Source of the DNA: Aureimonas sp. SK2
GTDB lineage: Bacteria > Pseudomonadota > Alphaproteobacteria > Rhizobiales > Rhizobiaceae
Direction of reading: 5' to 3'
DNA length: 64,000 bases
Assembly (NCBI RefSeq): GCF_029813115.1
Contig: NZ_JAPZDS010000012.1
Coordinates: forward strand, 79,152 to 143,151
The stretch's first letter is position 1; each line of letters starts with the position of its first letter. Made by a program: the position numbers and the translations under genes. Below, piece by piece: positions 26,133 through 36,643 of the stretch. The notes below the pieces were generated by a model. That model saw only the letters and a program-made list of their open reading frames with translations. It had not been told where the DNA came from and did no database searches.

Positions 26133-29100
26133 GCGAGATCCTTCCCGCCACGATCGAGGCGCAGCGCATCGCCTCGGACCCGCAGCGCTCCGTCTTCGTC
26201 GCGGCCAACGCGGGCTCCGGCAAGACGCATGTCCTGACCGAGCGCGTCGTGCGCCTCTTGCTCGCCGGCGCCGAGCCGTCGAAGATCCTGTGCCTGACCT
26301 ACACCAAGGCGGCGGCCGCGGAGATGCAGACGCGCGTCTTCCAGCGCCTGTCGCACTGGGCGGTGACGGACGAGGAGACGCTCCAAAAGGCCATCGAGGA
26401 CCTCGACAAGCGCCGCCCCTCCCAGGAGCGCCTCGCCGAGGCCCGGCGCCTCTTCGCCCGCGCTCTCGAAGCGCCGGGCGGGCTGAAGATCCAGACCATC
26501 CACGCCTTCTGCGAGGCGGTGCTCCACCAGTTTCCGCTGGAAGCCAACATTCCCGGCCATTTCGAGGTGATGGACGAGACGGAAAGCGCCCTTCTCCTCG
26601 CCGAGGCCCGGCGCATGCTGATCGCTGGCGCGCAGACCCGGCCGGACGACCCCGGTGGCCAGGACGCGGAGGACGCCGCGATCGCACATGCCTTTGCCGA
26701 TGCGCTGTCGATGGCGGGCGAATGGGGGCTCGACGCCCTCCTCTCGGAGATCGTGCAGCGCCGCGACCGGCTGCGGCGGCACCTGGAGGCGACGGGCGGA
26801 CGCGAGGCGGCCGAGGAGCGGCTGCGCCGTGCGCTGGGGCTCCGGCCCGGCGAAACGGAAGCGAGCGCCTTGGCGGGCGCCGTCGATCCGCCGGGCTTCG
26901 AGGAGAGCTTCCGCGAGGCGCTGGCGGAAGCCGCCGGGCGCAGTGGCAAGGCGACCGACCTCAAACTTTCGGGCAAGCTCGCGCTGGTGGACGAGGCGAC
27001 GACACCGGAGGCCCGTTTTGCCGCGCTCTGTTCCGTGGCCTTCAAGGCCGACGGCGGGCGCTACAAGGCGTCGAGCGTCGCGACCAAGGCCGTCACCGGG
27101 GCCTTCCCCGATTTCGAGGAGCGGCTGGACCAGCTTGCCGAGTTCCTGGAGGAGCGGCGCGAGCGGCTCGCCACCTTGCGCCTCGCGCGTGCCAGCGGCG
27201 CGGCGCTGACCATCGCCGAGAAGCTGGAGGCGGACTACGCCTCGTTGAAGCGTCGGCGCGGCCGGCTCGACTTCGAGGACCTGATCGTGCGCACGGCAGA
27301 TCTCCTCCTGCGGGCGGAGGCGTCGGCCTGGGTGCATTTCAAGCTCGACCAGGGCATCGACCACGTGCTGGTGGACGAGGCGCAGGACACGAGCCCGCGC
27401 CAGTGGCAGGTGGTGCGCCAGCTCGTCGAGGAATTCTTCGCCGGCGCCTCGGCCAGCGTCCGGCCGCGCACGGTGTTCGCGGTCGGCGACGAGAAGCAGT
27501 CGATCTACTCCTTCCAGGGCGCCTCGCCGGAGATGTTCGCCCGCGAGCGCGACCACCTGCGCACGCTGGCGGAAGGAGGCGAGCGGCCCTTCGCGCGCGT
27601 CGAGCTGCACCAGTCCTTCCGCTCGGTGCCGGACATCCTCCAAGCCGTGGACCAGGTCTTCGCCGACCCGGCCGACCGGCGCGGCCTCCAGTCCGACGAC
27701 GGCCCGCCCGTCCACGTCTCGACCCGCACCAGCGATCCCGGTCTGATCGAGGTCTGGCCGGTGGTCGTGCCGGCCACCGTGCCCCAGCACGAGGACTGGC
27801 TGACGCCGGTCGACCTCCAGCCGGAATCTTCGCCCGCGCACCGTCTCGCTGCCCGTATCGCGGTGCGCATCGACGAATGGATCGGCCGGCCGATCCGCGT
27901 GAAGGGCAAGCTGCGCCCCTTGAACGCCGGCGACGTCCTGATCCTGGTGCGCAAGCGCTCCGGCTTCGTGGCGGCCATGGGCGCGGCGTTGCGCGAGCGC
28001 AGGATCCCCGTCGCGGGCGCCGACCGGCTCGTGATCACCGACCATATCGCCGTCGCCGACCTCGCAGCCCTCGGCCGCACCGTCTCCAACGCCGAGGACG
28101 AGCTGTCGTTGGCGGCCGTGCTCAAGAGCCCGCTCTTCGGCTTCTCCGACGACGAACTCATGGCGCTGGCCCTGTCGCGCCGGAGCGCCAAACAGCCAGA
28201 GGCCCTTTACTTCGCCCTGCGCCGTCTGGCCGGCAGCCGAGGCGAGGAGCGCATACCGGATTTCGTGAAGGGCAAGGCTCGACGCGAGCTTCTGGAAAAG
28301 GCCGAAGCGGCGTTCAAGCGGCTGGAGGAGCTGCGCCGGCGCGCCGGCTTCGAGACGGTCTTCACCTTCTTCGCCCGCATTCTCGGCCCCGAGGAGGGCC
28401 GCGCCAAGCTCGTCGCCCGGCTCGGGCGGGACGCCGGCGACGTAGTGGACGCGTTCCTCGACCTGGCGCTTGCCGAGGAGCAGGCCGGACGCGGCGGGCT
28501 GGAGGCGTTCCTGGCGGATCTCGCCGCCTCGCCTCCCGAGATCAAGCGCGAGATGGAGCACGGACGCGGCGAGGTGCGCATCATGACGACGCACGCTTCC
28601 AAGGGCCTGGAGGCGCCGGTCGTCTTCCTAGTCGATCCGGGCTCGGCGCCGTTCAGCCATTCGCACGGCGCCAAGCTGATGGAATGGACCGATATGCCCG
28701 GTCGCCCGCCCGGCATGCCGCCGGCCTTCTTGTGGTGCCCGGATATTTCGGCGCGCGACGCGGCCGTCAGCGGCCTTCGCGAGGCCGAGCGCGCGAGGGC
28801 CGAGGACGAGTACCGCCGCCTCCTCTATGTCGGGCTGACGCGGGCGGCCGACCGGCTGGTGGTCTGCGGCCTGTCGGGTGTGCGCGGGCCGGACGAGGCG
28901 TCTTGGCTCCAACGCGTCGAGGCCGCCCTCAAGCCGCATGCGCGCGAGATCAAGCATCCCGAGACCGGCGAGACGCTGGCTTGGCGTCTCGGCGCGGAGC
29001 CGGACGGCGCCGCCCTCCCGCCGGTGGCCGGGCCCGACGAGCCGGTCTTCCGCGCGCTCGACCTTTCCCGGCTCGACCCCGAGGAACTGCCGCCCCGCCC

Positions 29101-29755
29101 GCTCCAGCCTTCCACCGCCTCGGGCGGCAGCCGGATCGAGCTCGCGGCGATGGACGACACTGGCACGGTCACCGCATCTCCGGTTCTGGGGAACCTGCCG
29201 CGGCCGAACAGCGGCGTGCGGCGCGGCCTCCTGCTCCACCGCCTCCTGCAGGCGCTGCCCGATCTCGACCCGGCCGCTCGCGAGACGGCGGCCCGCGACT
29301 TCGCACGGCGCGAAGGGCGCGCGCTGGGCGAGGAGGAAGCGGACCGCATCGCGGCCCAGGCGCTCGGCATCCTGTCCGAACCGGCCTATGCCGCGTTCTT
29401 CGCACCCGGCAACCGGGCGGAGGTGGCGGTCGCGGGCGAGATCGAACTCGGCGGGCGGCGCTATGCCGTCAGCGGCGCGATCGACCGGCTGGCGGTGAGC
29501 CAGCAAGCCGTCCACATCCTCGACTACAAGACGAACAGACCGTTTCCCGAACGGCTCGAGGACGTGCCGAGCGCCCATCTCCTGCAGCTCGCGCTCTATG
29601 CCGAAATGGTGCGCCCACTCTTCAAAGGCCGGCCGATCCGGGCGGCGCTCCTCTACAGCGAGGGGCCGAAACTGATCGAGGTGACGGAAGCGGCGATGGC
29701 CCAGGCGCTCGCCGAGCGGGCCGCGCGTTCGGTGGCTGGGGGCGGAGCCGCTTGA
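26129..29755 (+). CDS. addA: Double-strand break repair helicase AddA
   Basis: A 1208-residue UvrD-type helicase with a C-terminal nuclease. Seen in order: Walker A ANAGSGKTHVLTERV, motif Ia LTYTKAAAAEM, Walker B VLVDEAQDTSP, motif III AVGDEKQSIYSFQGA, ELHQSFRS, the TTHASKGLEAPVVFL motif, YVGLTRAADRLVVCG, and the nuclease segment VHILDYKTNRP. The start at ATG 26129 overlaps addB. trxA follows after a terminator-like hairpin, so addBA is the transcription unit. Confidence 0.95.
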   Translation: MSEILPATIEAQRIASDPQRSVFVAANAGSGKTHVLTERVVRLLLAGAEPSKILCLTYTKAAAAEMQTRVFQRLSHWAVTDEETLQKAIEDLDKRRPSQERLAEARRLFARALEAPGGLKIQTIHAFCEAVLHQFPLEANIPGHFEVMDETESALLLAEARRMLIAGAQTRPDDPGGQDAEDAAIAHAFADALSMAGEWGLDALLSEIVQRRDRLRRHLEATGGREAAEERLRRALGLRPGETEASALAGAVDPPGFEESFREALAEAAGRSGKATDLKLSGKLALVDEATTPEARFAALCSVAFKADGGRYKASSVATKAVTGAFPDFEERLDQLAEFLEERRERLATLRLARASGAALTIAEKLEADYASLKRRRGRLDFEDLIVRTADLLLRAEASAWVHFKLDQGIDHVLVDEAQDTSPRQWQVVRQLVEEFFAGASASVRPRTVFAVGDEKQSIYSFQGASPEMFARERDHLRTLAEGGERPFARVELHQSFRSVPDILQAVDQVFADPADRRGLQSDDGPPVHVSTRTSDPGLIEVWPVVVPATVPQHEDWLTPVDLQPESSPAHRLAARIAVRIDEWIGRPIRVKGKLRPLNAGDVLILVRKRSGFVAAMGAALRERRIPVAGADRLVITDHIAVADLAALGRTVSNAEDELSLAAVLKSPLFGFSDDELMALALSRRSAKQPEALYFALRRLAGSRGEERIPDFVKGKARRELLEKAEAAFKRLEELRRRAGFETVFTFFARILGPEEGRAKLVARLGRDAGDVVDAFLDLALAEEQAGRGGLEAFLADLAASPPEIKREMEHGRGEVRIMTTHASKGLEAPVVFLVDPGSAPFSHSHGAKLMEWTDMPGRPPGMPPAFLWCPDISARDAAVSGLREAERARAEDEYRRLLYVGLTRAADRLVVCGLSGVRGPDEASWLQRVEAALKPHAREIKHPETGETLAWRLGAEPDGAALPPVAGPDEPVFRALDLSRLDPEELPPRPLQPSTASGGSRIELAAMDDTGTVTASPVLGNLPRPNSGVRRGLLLHRLLQALPDLDPAARETAARDFARREGRALGEEEADRIAAQALGILSEPAYAAFFAPGNRAEVAVAGEIELGGRRYAVSGAIDRLAVSQQAVHILDYKTNRPFPERLEDVPSAHLLQLALYAEMVRPLFKGRPIRAALLYSEGPKLIEVTEAAMAQALAERAARSVAGGGAA

Positions 29756-29791
29756 ACCGGCCGCCCCTCCCTTCTACCTATGAGGCACCCC

Positions 29792-29827
29792 GAGCCGGCG
29801 CCCGGCGATTCCCCGCGCCGGCTCTTT
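29792..29827 (+). terminator. Probable terminator of addBA
   Basis: A perfect 10-bp stem (29792-29801 with 29815-29824) and a 13-base loop, followed by only TTT. It lies between addA and trxA. Confidence 0.55.
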
Positions 29828-29879
29828 CCTGAACCATCGCGCGAGGCACATCTCAGGCCTTGCGGCACCGGAGTGTCCC

Positions 29880-30200
29880 ATGGCCACCAAGAAGACCGAC
29901 AATGCCTCGTTCCAGACCGATGTCTTGCAGGCCGGCAAGCCGGTCGTGGTGGACTTCTGGGCCGAGTGGTGCGGCCCCTGCAAGATGATCGCCCCGAGCC
30001 TCGAGGAAATCTCGGAGGAGACCGACAAGGTCGACATCGTGAAGGTGAACATCGACGAGAACCCGGATCTCGCCGCGCAGTTCGGCGTGCGCTCCATTCC
30101 GACGCTGATGCTCTTCAACCCCGGCCAGGAGCCGGTGGTGAAGGTCGGCGCCGCCGCCAAGAGCCAGATTCTCGCCTGGATCAATTCCAACGCGGCCTGA
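29880..30200 (+). CDS. trxA: Thioredoxin
   Basis: A 106-residue cytosolic thioredoxin that reduces protein disulfides. The active site [10 protein letters not shown] is intact, the cis-proline region is RSIPTLMLF, and no signal peptide is present. The gene has its own terminator downstream and follows addA, a common rhizobial order. Confidence 0.96.
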   Translation: MATKKTDNASFQTDVLQAGKPVVVDFWAEWCGPCKMIAPSLEEISEETDKVDIVKVNIDENPDLAAQFGVRSIPTLMLFNPGQEPVVKVGAAAKSQILAWINSNAA

Positions 30201-30225
30201 GCGTTTCGGACCTCAAACGATCCGG

Positions 30226-30258
30226 CCCCGCGACCGCCAGCCGGTCGCGGGGTTTTTT
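30226..30258 (+). terminator. Rho-independent terminator of trxA
   Basis: CCCCGCGACCG and its exact complement (11 bp) with a five-base loop, then TTTTTT. It separates trxA from the convergent folC. Confidence 0.93.
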
Positions 30259-30268
30259 CATGGGCGTT

Positions 30269-31606
30269 TCAGCGCGGCGCGAGGCCGCTTTCGGCCAGCA
30301 CGTCGCCGGCGAGATAGAGCGAGCCGCAGATCAGGAAGCGCGGTGCCGGGCCGCCGGCCCAATGCGAGGCGACGCGGCGGACGGCGGCCGAGACGCCCGT
30401 CGCCGGCTCGGCGTCGAGCCCCGCCTCCAGCGCGGCATCGGCCAGCGCTTCGGGCGCGACGCCCGCGTCGGACGAGTGGATCGGCACGGTGAAGACGTGC
30501 CGCGCCATGCCGGCGAAAGCCTCGAAGAAGCGCCGCGGCTCCTTGGTGTTGAGCATGCCCGCCACGAGGATCAGCGGCCGGGAAACACGCTCCTCCATGT
30601 CGGCCATCGCCTCGGCGATCACGAGCCCGGCGCCGGGATTGTGGCCGCCGTCGAGCCAGATCTCCGAACCGTCCGGCGCCAGGGACACGAGCGGGCCGGC
30701 GGTGATGCGCTGGAGCCGCCCCGGCCATTCGGCCGCGGCGATGCCGCGCTCGATCTCGGCGTCCGTCGGGGTGAAGCCGGCCGCGCGCACGGTGGCAATG
30801 GCGGTCGCCGCATTGCCGATCTGGTGCCGTCCCGGCAGGCGCGGCAGGGCGAGGTCGAGAAGGCCGAACTCGTCCTGGTAGACGAGGCGGCCGCGCTCGG
30901 CGAAGGCGTGGAAGTCCTGTCCGTGCACCAGCACGGGCGCACCCGTACGCGCGGCCTTGTCGCGCAGCACGTCGAGCGCCGCCGGCTCCGTCTGCGGGCC
31001 GATCACCACTGGCGCGCCGCGCTTGAAAATGCCGGCCTTTTCGGCCGCGATCAGTTCCACCCGGTCGCCGAGATAGGCCTGGTGATCGAGCGAGATGCTG
31101 GTCACCGTCGTGACCGCCGGGCGCTCCACGACGTTGGTCGCATCGAACCGCCCGCCGAGGCCGACTTCGAGGAGGACCGCGTCGGCCGGGTGTTCGGAAA
31201 ACAGGAGGAAGGCGACGGCGGTCAGCAGCTCGAAGACCGTCACCGTCTCGTCGCCGTTGGCCTCCGCGGCCCGGCGGACCGTTTCGGCCAGAACGGCGTC
31301 GCCGACCAGCGCACCGCGCTCGCCCCCTTGGCCCGCAAGGCGATAGCGCTCGTGCCAGTCGACGAGATGGGGCGAGGTGTGGACGTGGACGCCTTGGCCC
31401 GCCGCCTCGAGGATGGCGCGGGAGAAGGCGACGGTGGAGCCCTTGCCGTTGGTGCCCGCCACGTGGATCACGGGCGCGAGCCTTCGCTGCGGCTCGCCCA
31501 GCGCCGCCAGGAGCCGGCCGATGCGGTCGAGCCCGAGGTCGATACCCTTGGGAAGGTGCTGGAGCAGCCGATCGATCTCGGCCGCGGCAAGGCTCGTCTC
31601 GCCCAT
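30269..31606 (-). CDS. folC: Folylpolyglutamate synthase / dihydrofolate synthase
   Basis: Adds glutamate to dihydropteroate and folates. The 445-residue protein carries the Mur-ligase type P-loop VAGTNGKGSTVAF, HTSPHLVDWHERYRL, LEVGLGGRFDATNVV and the later ISLDHQAYLG and WLDGGHNPGA motifs. It is the last gene of the trpF-trpB-cutA-trpA-accD-folC series, starting 7 bases after accD. Confidence 0.95.
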   Translation of the reverse strand: MGETSLAAAEIDRLLQHLPKGIDLGLDRIGRLLAALGEPQRRLAPVIHVAGTNGKGSTVAFSRAILEAAGQGVHVHTSPHLVDWHERYRLAGQGGERGALVGDAVLAETVRRAAEANGDETVTVFELLTAVAFLLFSEHPADAVLLEVGLGGRFDATNVVERPAVTTVTSISLDHQAYLGDRVELIAAEKAGIFKRGAPVVIGPQTEPAALDVLRDKAARTGAPVLVHGQDFHAFAERGRLVYQDEFGLLDLALPRLPGRHQIGNAATAIATVRAAGFTPTDAEIERGIAAAEWPGRLQRITAGPLVSLAPDGSEIWLDGGHNPGAGLVIAEAMADMEERVSRPLILVAGMLNTKEPRRFFEAFAGMARHVFTVPIHSSDAGVAPEALADAALEAGLDAEPATGVSAAVRRVASHWAGGPAPRFLICGSLYLAGDVLAESGLAPR

Positions 31607-31613
31607 CGACGTG

Positions 31614-32537
31614 TCAGGCGGCGGCCGGTTCGGCCTCGGCGGGTGCCGGAAGGGCCGGAAGCGGCGCCTTGGTCAGCACCTTCAGGAGGCGGGCGATCGT
31701 GGTCTTCAGCTCGTGACGATGGACCACCATGTCCACCATCCCGTGCTCCATGAGGTATTCGGAGCGCTGGAAGCCCTCGGGCAGCTTCTCGCGGATCGTC
31801 TGCTCGATGACGCGCGGGCCGGCGAAGCCGATCAGGGCGCCGGGCTCGGCGATATGGACGTCGCCCAGCATCGCGTATGACGCCGTCACGCCGCCGGTCG
31901 TCGGGTTGGTCAGGACCACGATATAGGGAAGCCCGGCCTCCTTCACCATGTCCACCGCCACCGTGGTGCGCGGAAGCTGCATGAGCGACAGGATGCCCTC
32001 CTGCATGCGCGCGCCACCCGAAGAAGCGAACAGTACAAGAGGTCGCGAGCGCTCCACCGCCGTTTCGGCGGCCGTCACGATCGCTTCGCCCGCCGCCATG
32101 CCGAGCGAGCCGCCCATGAAGGCGAAGTCCTGAACGGCGGCGACGATGGGCAGCGCCTCGATGTCGCCGCAGGCGACGAGGACGGAGTCTTCCATGCCGG
32201 TCTTGGCCTTGGAGTCCTTCAGCCGGTCGACATAGCGCCGCTCGTCGCGGAACTTCAGCGGATCGACCGGCACCTTCTCCAGCGTGATCTCCTCAAAGAT
32301 CCCACCGTCGAAGAAGGTGGTCAGCCGGTCGCGCGCGCCGATGCGCATGTGAAAGCCGGAGGACGGGATGACGAACTGGTTGGCTTCCAGGTCCTTGTGG
32401 AAGACCATCTCGCCCGTCTCGGGACACTTGATCCAGAGGTTCTCCGGCACTTCGCGCGGCTGCTGGCCGAGGAGGCTGGAGATCTTCGGTCGGACGTAGT
32501 TGGTGATCCAGTTCACGGGGCTCGGGTCCTTGGACAA
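31614..32537 (-). CDS. accD: Acetyl-CoA carboxylase carboxyltransferase subunit beta
   Basis: With AccA it transfers CO2 from biotin to acetyl-CoA, the first step of fatty acid synthesis. The crotonase-like domain is intact ([46 protein letters not shown]). The N-terminal zinc ribbon is degenerate: of the four Cys of the E. coli protein only C38 remains, the others being T, I and S. As I recall, other rhizobial AccD proteins show the same loss. A Pro/Ala tail ends the 307-residue protein. Confidence 0.95.
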   Translation of the reverse strand: MSKDPSPVNWITNYVRPKISSLLGQQPREVPENLWIKCPETGEMVFHKDLEANQFVIPSSGFHMRIGARDRLTTFFDGGIFEEITLEKVPVDPLKFRDERRYVDRLKDSKAKTGMEDSVLVACGDIEALPIVAAVQDFAFMGGSLGMAAGEAIVTAAETAVERSRPLVLFASSGGARMQEGILSLMQLPRTTVAVDMVKEAGLPYIVVLTNPTTGGVTASYAMLGDVHIAEPGALIGFAGPRVIEQTIREKLPEGFQRSEYLMEHGMVDMVVHRHELKTTIARLLKVLTKAPLPALPAPAEAEPAAA

Positions 32538-32583
32538 TGCGGGCGGCCGGGCCGGCCTCTCGAAAATCTAGATGGCGGCGGTT

Positions 32584-33411
32584 TCAGGCCGCCGCAAGGC
32601 GGGCTTCGCGTAGGCCCCCGGCAAGGTCGCGTACCAGCGAGGCGACGGCCTCGACCATGGCGGTCGTGCCGCCATCGCGCGCATCCTCCATCGCGGCGAC
32701 CAGCGCCGAGCCGACCACGACGCCGTCGGCATGCCGGCCGATGGCGGCGGCCTGTTCGGCCGTGCGCACGCCGAAGCCGACGCAGACCGGCAGCGGCGTT
32801 CTGGCCTTGATCCGTCCGACGGCGGCCGCGACAGCCGAGGTGTCGGGCGCGGCCGAACCGGTGATGCCGTTGACGGAGACGTAGTAGACGAAGCCCGACG
32901 TGTTCTTCAGGACCGCCGGCAGGCGGCGCTCGTCGGTGGTGGGCGTGGCGAGCCGGATGAAGTTGAGCCCGCCGTCCAGCGCGGGCAGGCAAAGCTCGCC
33001 GTCCATCTCCGGCGGAAGATCCACCACGATCAACCCGTCGACGCCGGCCGTCTTCGCGTCGGCGACGAAGCGATCGACGCCGTAGATGAAGACCGGATTG
33101 TAGTAGCCCATGAGGATGATCGGCGTCGCATCGTCGACCTGGCGGAAGGCGCGCACGGTCTCCAGCGTGCGCGCCAGCGTCTCGCCGCCCTGCAGCGCGC
33201 GCAGGCCTGCGCGCTGGATCGCCGGTCCATCGGCCATCGGGTCGGAGAACGGCATGCCGAGCTCGATCAGGTCGGCGCCGGCGCGCGGAAGCGCGCGCAG
33301 CACTTCCAGCGTCGTGTCCTGGTCCGGGTCGCCCGCCATGATGAAAGTGACGAGCGCCGGACGCCCTTCGGCCTTCAGCGCCTCGAAGCGCGTCTCGATG
33401 CGTGTGGTCAT
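32584..33411 (-). CDS. trpA: Tryptophan synthase alpha chain
   Basis: Cleaves indole-3-glycerol phosphate and passes indole to TrpB. The 275-residue TIM barrel has catalytic E50 and D61 in [29 protein letters not shown] and the phosphate-binding [12 protein letters not shown] and VVGSALV segments. It lies 19 bases after cutA, not directly after trpB, and 46 bases before accD. Confidence 0.96.
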   Translation of the reverse strand: MTTRIETRFEALKAEGRPALVTFIMAGDPDQDTTLEVLRALPRAGADLIELGMPFSDPMADGPAIQRAGLRALQGGETLARTLETVRAFRQVDDATPIILMGYYNPVFIYGVDRFVADAKTAGVDGLIVVDLPPEMDGELCLPALDGGLNFIRLATPTTDERRLPAVLKNTSGFVYYVSVNGITGSAAPDTSAVAAAVGRIKARTPLPVCVGFGVRTAEQAAAIGRHADGVVVGSALVAAMEDARDGGTTAMVEAVASLVRDLAGGLREARLAAA

Positions 33412-33430
33412 GAGGTCCCCCGCCCGTTCG

Positions 33431-33760
33431 TCATGCGGATGCGATACAGGCGTCGGCGATCCATCTCAAGGTGGCCGCGTCGGCAAGGACGGGCGTGCCC
33501 GTGATCGCAGGCGTCTCGTAGGGGTGGAGCGCACGGATCGCTTCCGCCACGGCGTCGAAGCGATCGGCACCGGCCTTGAGGATCAGGACCACCTCGGGCG
33601 CGCTTTCCAGCGCGCCCTTCCAGCGGTAGCGACTTTCGATCGGCATGGAGATCTGGGCGCAGGCGACGAGCCGGCGCCCCAGAAGCGAGTCGGCGATCTC
33701 GCGTGCCGTGCCCGCGTCGGGGCAGGCGACCGACACGTCGAGAGCGCCGACGGCCATCAA
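33431..33760 (-). CDS. cutA: CutA1-family divalent ion tolerance protein
   Basis: A 109-residue protein with all CutA signatures: [17 protein letters not shown] and LHPYETPAI, followed by PV. CutA forms very stable trimers and has been linked to copper tolerance, but its biochemical role is unsettled. It lies between trpB (ATGA overlap) and trpA (19 bases), an unusual place, so it must be transcribed with tryptophan synthase. Confidence 0.93.
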   Translation of the reverse strand: MMAVGALDVSVACPDAGTAREIADSLLGRRLVACAQISMPIESRYRWKGALESAPEVVLILKAGADRFDAVAEAIRALHPYETPAITGTPVLADAATLRWIADACIASA

Positions 33761-34980
33761 AGTTCCAGGCCCATCCGACCCGCGATCGTGTGGACGTCCT
33801 TGTCGCCGCGCCCCGACAGGCAGAGCACGATCGACTGGTCGCGGCCCATCGTCGGAGCGATCTTGGCGACATGGGCGAGGCCGTGGGCCGACTCGAGGGC
33901 GGGAATGATGCCTTCGAGGCGGGTGCAGAGGTGGAAGGCGTCCACCGCCTCCTCGTCCGTCACCGGCACGTAGGAGACGCGACCGGTGTCGCGCAGCCAG
34001 GAATGCTCGGGGCCGACGCCGGGATAGTCGAGACCGGCGGAGATGGAGTGGCCTTCGAGGATCTGTCCGGCCGCGTCCTGCAGGAGATAGGTCCGGTTGC
34101 CATGGAGGACGCCCGGCCGGCCGCCGCTCATGGACGAAGCGTGGCCGTTCTCGATATGAAGCCCGTGGCCGCCGGCCTCGGCGCCGTAGATGGCGACGGA
34201 CGGGTCGTCCAGGAAGGCGCGGAACATGCCGATGGCGTTGGAGCCGCCGCCGACGCAGGCGACCACGGCATCGGGCAACGAACCGGTCTCATCCAACATC
34301 TGCTGGCGCGTCTCGTCGCCGATCACCTGCTGGAAGTCGCGCACCATGGCGGGATAAGGGTGCGGCCCGGCGGCCGTGCCGATGAGGTAGTAGGTGTCGG
34401 CGACGTTGGTGACCCAGTCGCGCAGCGCCTCGTTCATGGCGTCCTTGAGCGTGCCGGCGCCGGCGGTGACGGCGCGGACCTCGGCGCCGAGCAGCTTCAT
34501 GCGGAAGACGTTGGGCTTCTGGCGCTCGACATCCGTCGCGCCCATGAACACGACGCAGGGCATGCCGAAACGCGCGCAGACGGTCGCGGTGGCGACGCCG
34601 TGCTGCCCGGCCCCTGTCTCGGCGATGATGCGCGTCTTGCCCATGCGGCGGGCGAGCAGGATCTGGCCGAGGCAGTTGTTGATCTTGTGCGATCCCGTGT
34701 GGTTCAGCTCCTCGCGCTTCAGATACACGCGCGCGCCGCCGAAATGCTCGGTCAGCCGCTCGGCGAAGTAGAGCGGGCTCGGACGGCCGGTGTAGTGCGT
34801 CTGGAGGTCGTCGAGCTGCCGGCGGAACTCCGGATCGTCCTTGGCCGTGCGATAGGCCTCCTCGAGGTCGAGGATGATGGGCATCAGCGTTTCGGCGACG
34901 AAACGACCGCCGAACTGGCCGAACAGACCGTCCTCGTCTGGCCCCAGACGGAAGGAGTTGGGGGTCGGGATCTCGGTCAT
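33757..34980 (-). CDS. trpB: Tryptophan synthase beta chain
   Basis: The PLP enzyme that joins indole and serine to tryptophan. The PLP lysine is K99 in [36 protein letters not shown] and the late LSGRGDKD are present. At 407 residues it is the TrpB1 type that pairs with TrpA. The start overlaps trpF by 4 bases and the stop overlaps cutA by 4. Confidence 0.97.
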   Translation of the reverse strand: MTEIPTPNSFRLGPDEDGLFGQFGGRFVAETLMPIILDLEEAYRTAKDDPEFRRQLDDLQTHYTGRPSPLYFAERLTEHFGGARVYLKREELNHTGSHKINNCLGQILLARRMGKTRIIAETGAGQHGVATATVCARFGMPCVVFMGATDVERQKPNVFRMKLLGAEVRAVTAGAGTLKDAMNEALRDWVTNVADTYYLIGTAAGPHPYPAMVRDFQQVIGDETRQQMLDETGSLPDAVVACVGGGSNAIGMFRAFLDDPSVAIYGAEAGGHGLHIENGHASSMSGGRPGVLHGNRTYLLQDAAGQILEGHSISAGLDYPGVGPEHSWLRDTGRVSYVPVTDEEAVDAFHLCTRLEGIIPALESAHGLAHVAKIAPTMGRDQSIVLCLSGRGDKDVHTIAGRMGLEL

Positions 34981-35666
34981 GCGAACCTGCGCTTCCGGTC
35001 TTCTAGAGGGAGGGGACCCGCCTCGATCGCCGCCTCGAAGGCGTCGAACAGGCGGTGGATCAGGCCGTCGTCCTTGACGCCGGGCGCGCGCTCGACGCCC
35101 GACGACACGTCGAGCCCGCGCGGAGCGACGCGCCGCACCGCCATTTCGACCGTCTCGGGGTTGATGCCGCCGGACAAGGTGAAGTCGCGCGTCTCCAGAG
35201 CATCGAGGATGGACCAGTCGAACGAAACGCCGTTGCCGCCCGGAAGGTTCGACCCCTTCGGCGCACGCGCGTCGAGAAGGATGCGGTCGGCCACGGGGCG
35301 GAACCGCTCGATCTCGGCAAGATCGGCGGGGCCGGCGACGGGGATCGCCTTCATGACGGTGGCGCCGGTGAGCGCCGACACCTCGGCCACCCGCGCGGCG
35401 CTCTCGCGGCCGTGGAGTTGGATGACGTCGGGACGCACCCGCGTGGCGAGGCGCTTCAGGAGGTCGTCATCGGCGTCCACCGTGACCACCGTCACCAGCG
35501 CGCGGCCGCCGACATGGGCGCGCAGGCGGATCATCTCCTCCACCGACAGGTGCCGCGGGCTCGGCTCGAAATGGACGAAGCCGACCTCGGAGCAGCCGCG
35601 CGCGAGCACCGTGTCGATATGGCCTTCGGTCTTGAGGCCGCAGATCTTGATATGCGGTCGGATCAC
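34977..35666 (-). CDS. trpF: Phosphoribosylanthranilate isomerase
   Basis: Catalyses the Amadori step of tryptophan synthesis. IKICGLKTE with the catalytic Cys9 opens the barrel; [40 protein letters not shown] and [11 protein letters not shown] follow. The start is a GTG (35666). It is the first gene of the minus-strand trp-acc-fol unit. No leader peptide or attenuator is evident in the 92 bases upstream. Confidence 0.95.
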   Translation of the reverse strand: MIRPHIKICGLKTEGHIDTVLARGCSEVGFVHFEPSPRHLSVEEMIRLRAHVGGRALVTVVTVDADDDLLKRLATRVRPDVIQLHGRESAARVAEVSALTGATVMKAIPVAGPADLAEIERFRPVADRILLDARAPKGSNLPGGNGVSFDWSILDALETRDFTLSGGINPETVEMAVRRVAPRGLDVSSGVERAPGVKDDGLIHRLFDAFEAAIEAGPLPLEDRKRRFA

Positions 35667-35758
35667 GCGCAGGGCATCTTTCTGGTCGCAATAGGACGGA
35701 TCATCGACGACTTATCGCGCCGATGGGGCTCGGGGTAAAGCATCAGCCGGCAAAGCGT

Positions 35759-36517
35759 TCACGCGCCGAAGTCGTAGGCGTGAAGTTTCGGCCCCTCCTC
35801 CTTCAGCCACCGCCGGCCCGCCTCCATGTCGGGACACAGGCTTCGGCAGAGCGCCCAGAAGGCCGGGGCATGATTCATCTCGCGAAAATGCGCCACTTCG
35901 TGGGCGGCGAGATAATCGAGAACGGCCGGCGGCGCCATCACGATGCGCCAGGAAAAGGCGAGCCGGCGGTCGGCCGTGCAGGAGCCCCAGCGGCTCACCG
36001 TGTCCTTGAGCGTCAGCGACCGCGGCAGGAGCCCGACGGCGGCCGCGTGCCGGTCGACAGCGGCCTGGAGGTCGCGCCGCGCCTCGCGTTTCAGAAGGTC
36101 GCGCGCCCGCCGCGCCAGATGCGGCACTTCGCCGCCGATGCGCAGAATGCCTTCGTCGCCGGCTTCTTCGAGACGGCTGCCGCGGCAGGCGGGATCGTGG
36201 ACGAGGCGCCAGGGCCGGCCGCGCAAGGGCAGAAGGATGCCGGGCGCGACGGCGATCTGCCCGGAAGCACCGGCAAGCCGCTCCTCTGCCCAGCCACGAT
36301 GGCGCTCCAGAAAGGCGAGAACGGTTCGCGCGGGCGTTCGGCGGGGCACGGTGATCCGCAAGGCTCCGCCGCCGGGCGCCAGCCGCATGACGATGCGCCG
36401 GGCCGTCGGGTGCTCGCGCACGTCGAGGCGCACCGTCCGCTCGCCGAGCACCAGGGTCTCGGGCAGCGTGGGCTTGGCACCCCGCCCCGTCAGCCGTTCG
36501 ACAAAGCCTGCCCCCAT
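35759..36517 (-). CDS. YgjP/DUF45-family metallopeptidase
   Basis: A 252-residue cytosolic zinc-peptidase-like protein (SprT/WLM-type fold). The HExxH motif with a third ligand is seen in AAHEVAHFREMNHAPAFW, preceded by the family block SRWGSCTADRRLAFSWRIVMAPPAVLDY. Its substrate is not known. It is transcribed after DUF2852, but a terminator between them suggests separate units. Confidence 0.9.
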   Translation of the reverse strand: MGAGFVERLTGRGAKPTLPETLVLGERTVRLDVREHPTARRIVMRLAPGGGALRITVPRRTPARTVLAFLERHRGWAEERLAGASGQIAVAPGILLPLRGRPWRLVHDPACRGSRLEEAGDEGILRIGGEVPHLARRARDLLKREARRDLQAAVDRHAAAVGLLPRSLTLKDTVSRWGSCTADRRLAFSWRIVMAPPAVLDYLAAHEVAHFREMNHAPAFWALCRSLCPDMEAGRRWLKEEGPKLHAYDFGA

Positions 36518-36587
36518 CGCCCTTCGCTCAAGACGTCCCGTCCCCGCGCTTCATACGCCGGGCGTCCCCGCCCCCGCAACGCGGCCA

Positions 36588-36619
36588 CGAAAAAGGCCGC
36601 CGGCGGAGTGCCGGCGGCC
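36588..36619 (-). terminator. Terminator of the DUF2852 gene
   Basis: A perfect 10-bp GC stem (36595-36604 with 36610-36619) and a five-base loop; on the minus strand TTTTTCG follows. Confidence 0.8.
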
Positions 36620-36643
36620 CGATGGTCGGAGCCGTCCGAAACG

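Noticed and set aside
25870..29832. 1320-residue plus-strand frame
   Set aside because: Shadow of addA in another frame; low-complexity Arg/Gly/Pro product, whereas the addA frame has all helicase motifs.
35667..35758. trp attenuator before trpF
   Set aside because: No Trp-codon leader peptide or competing hairpins with a T-tract could be found.
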